A stretch of 64,000 nt of DNA, taken from assembly GCF_052056295.1 (NCBI RefSeq), contig NZ_CP182493.1, positions 3,844,001-3,908,000 on the forward strand, read 5' to 3'. The stretch comes from Catenovulum sp052056295 (lineage in GTDB: Bacteria; Pseudomonadota; Gammaproteobacteria; Enterobacterales; Alteromonadaceae). Made by a program: the position numbers and the translations under genes. How positions within the stretch are numbered: position 1 is the first letter of the stretch; every line of letters starts with the position of its first letter. A model generated the notes under the pieces. The model saw only the letters and a list, made by a program, of their open reading frames with translations. It ran no database searches and had not been told where the DNA came from. Of the stretch, positions 62,866 to 64,000 are shown one piece after another.

Positions 62866-63639
62866 TTATTGCTCCTGACGGGTAAATACCGGCTTGATGT
62901 CAGTAGACAAGTCTGGGTTGTATTGATAACCAGCTTGAGTAAACTCCAATAAACCTTCTACTGTTTCTATCTTATTTTCAATGATATATCTGGCCATCAT
63001 GCCACGTGCTTTTTTTGCAAAGAAACTGATGGTTTTATACTGACCATTTTTCCAATCTTTAAAATCAGGTGCGATAATTTTACCGTTAAACTCTTTGGCT
63101 TTTACCGATTTAAAGTATTCGTTCGAGGCAAGATTAACCAAAGTTTCACTACCTATTGTTTCGGCACTTTCATTTAGCTTATTGGTAATAATGCTGCCCC
63201 AAAAGTGATATAAATTACTGCCTCTCGGATTAGCCAATTTAGTGCCCATTTCTAAGCGATAGGGCATAATTAAATCTAAAGGTTTTAACAAGCCATATAA
63301 ACCAGAGAGTATGCGCAGGTGCTGTTGTGCATAATCTATATCTTCAGCTTTTAATGTATAAGCGTCCAAGCCAGTATAAACGTCGCCATTAAAAGCGAAA
63401 AGTGCTTGTTTAGCGTTCTCTAAGGTAAATGAATTAGTCCAATCGGCAAAACGAGCTGCGTTTAAGCCTGCTAGCTTGTCACTAATGTGCATCAAGTTTG
63501 AAAGATCTAACGGAGTCAAATTTTTACAAACATCAGCAAGTTCAGTGCTGTCAGTTAATAACTCTGGTTGAGTGTATTGTTGAGTCGGCGTTGCAGTTTC
63601 GTAGTCTAGGTTTTTCGCAGGAGAAATAACAATAATCAT
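62866..63639 (-). CDS. yaaA: Peroxide stress protein YaaA (DUF328)
   Basis: 257 residues. MIIVISPAKNLDYETATPTQ, LSNLMHISDKLAGLNAARFA, AFNGDVYTGLDAYTLKAEDI, LRILSGLYGLLKPLDLIMPY, RLEMGTKLANPRGSNLYHFW, and FFAKKARGMMARYIIENKI all fit the YaaA family. In E. coli it is controlled by OxyR and lowers free iron under peroxide stress; the protein binds DNA. Start ATG 63639. Single gene. Confidence 0.95.
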   Translation of the reverse strand: MIIVISPAKNLDYETATPTQQYTQPELLTDSTELADVCKNLTPLDLSNLMHISDKLAGLNAARFADWTNSFTLENAKQALFAFNGDVYTGLDAYTLKAEDIDYAQQHLRILSGLYGLLKPLDLIMPYRLEMGTKLANPRGSNLYHFWGSIITNKLNESAETIGSETLVNLASNEYFKSVKAKEFNGKIIAPDFKDWKNGQYKTISFFAKKARGMMARYIIENKIETVEGLLEFTQAGYQYNPDLSTDIKPVFTRQEQ

Positions 63640-63652
63640 AAATCTTAGAAAT

Positions 63653-63719
63653 CTTAGGTTTGGACGATAAAAACCTAAGTTTAACGCGAACGAGCACTAG
63701 AATACAGCTTAGTGCTCGT
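63653..63719 (-). terminator. Hairpins between yaaA and the HD-GYP gene
   Basis: Two inverted repeats: ACGAGCACTA (63690-63699) with TAGTGCTCGT (63710-63719), overlapping the HD-GYP stop codon, and CTTAGGTTT (63653-63661) with AAACCTAAG (63671-63679). On the minus strand the second is followed by AT-rich sequence; either could end the HD-GYP transcript. There is no strong T-run, so confidence is low. Confidence 0.4.
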
Positions 63720-64000
63720 CAGGATTAAGTTCTCGAATCGTGGTAAACAATTCATAGTGTTCTAGCATAATTTCAACTAACTTAGGCTCAAATTTTTTGC
63801 CTGACTCTTCTTCCAACAAAGCTTTGATTCTATCGTCACTCCAAGGCTCTTTGTAGCTGCGTTTCGAGCCTAATGCGTCAAAAACATCGGCAATTGCAAC
63901 GATTCTTGCTTCTAGCGGTATTGCTTCGCCAATTAACCCTTCAGGATAACCTGTACCATCCCAGTTTTCATGATGGTATCGTGCAATTTTTTCACCTGCT
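63709..64000 (-). CDS. HD-GYP domain phosphodiesterase, C-terminal part
   Basis: Open to the right edge; the start lies outside the window. 96 residues are visible: ARYHHENWDGTGYPEGLIGE then AIPLEARIVAIADVFDALGS and KRSYKEPWSDDRIKALLEEE. HHEN-W-DGTGYP with IPLEARIVAIADVFDAL is the C-terminal half of the HD-GYP domain, which hydrolyses c-di-GMP (GYP = DGTGYP here). Probably a response-regulator-type or sensor-linked phosphodiesterase; the N-terminal domain cannot be seen. The stop is at 63709-63711. Confidence 0.9.
   Translation of the reverse strand, partial: AGEKIARYHHENWDGTGYPEGLIGEAIPLEARIVAIADVFDALGSKRSYKEPWSDDRIKALLEEESGKKFEPKLVEIMLEHYELFTTIRELNPDEH

Overview
The window looks like a chromosome segment of a marine gammaproteobacterium, most likely an Alteromonadales / Alteromonadaceae member. 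The support is a complete gammaproteobacterial rrn operon, gammaproteobacterial gene content and synteny (folX-yfcH, rluD-pgeF-clpB, folB-folK, bamD), AT-rich DNA and very glutamine-rich proteins. A Catenovulum-like genus is only a guess from general impression; a 16S search would settle it.

Layout. (1) 1-457: 3' end of a class III nucleotide cyclase. (2) 447-5713, minus strand: a tight operon of three exported proteins, namely a planctomycete-type c-type cytochrome, a LamG/cytochrome lipoprotein and a Tat-exported DUF1501-like protein. (3) 6491-22826, plus strand: a large envelope locus. It runs from an HzsA-related di-heme lipoprotein through two outer-membrane barrels, TlpA, DUF4266, DUF3570, a coiled-coil protein and three TPR proteins (two of them lipoproteins) to ExbB/TolQ, two ExbD/TolR and a TonB-like AgmX/PglI-domain protein. 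The module resembles the Agl/Glt machine of myxobacteria and is the best candidate for an under-described system here. (4) 22853-26568: PhzF, HDOD and choice-of-anchor I proteins. (5) 26703-35106, minus strand: a MoxR-DUF58-DUF4381-BatA-BatB/C-BatD aerotolerance-type operon running into an ECF-like sigma factor and a DUF3379 protein. (6) 35230-38745: deoxyinosine glycosylase, small HTH protein, frameshifted yfcH, folX and a TqsA-like transporter. (7) 38857-45846: an accessory block bounded on both sides by fic 3' sequence. It holds a helicase-PLD fusion resembling type II Mokosh anti-phage defence, a HigBA-like toxin-antitoxin pair, and an HTH antitoxin whose PIN toxin has been cut off and joined to a second fic remnant. 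An orphan 5-TM protein follows. (8) 47791-53967: bamD, rluD, pgeF, clpB (sigma-32-like promoter) and pssA. (9) 54105-60027: rrn operon 16S-tRNA-Ile-tRNA-Ala-23S-5S-5S with two promoters, boxA sites and a terminator. (10) 60078-64000: GIY-YIG, plsY, folB, folK, uppP, yaaA and the 3' end of an HD-GYP gene.

A dispersed intergenic hairpin repeat occurs seven times at five places. Two of these places are tandem arrays with the same 179-bp period although most of their sequence differs. Outer arms and inner hairpin change between places while base pairing is kept. One array and one further copy lie inside the ExbB-ExbD gap of the Agl/Glt-like locus.
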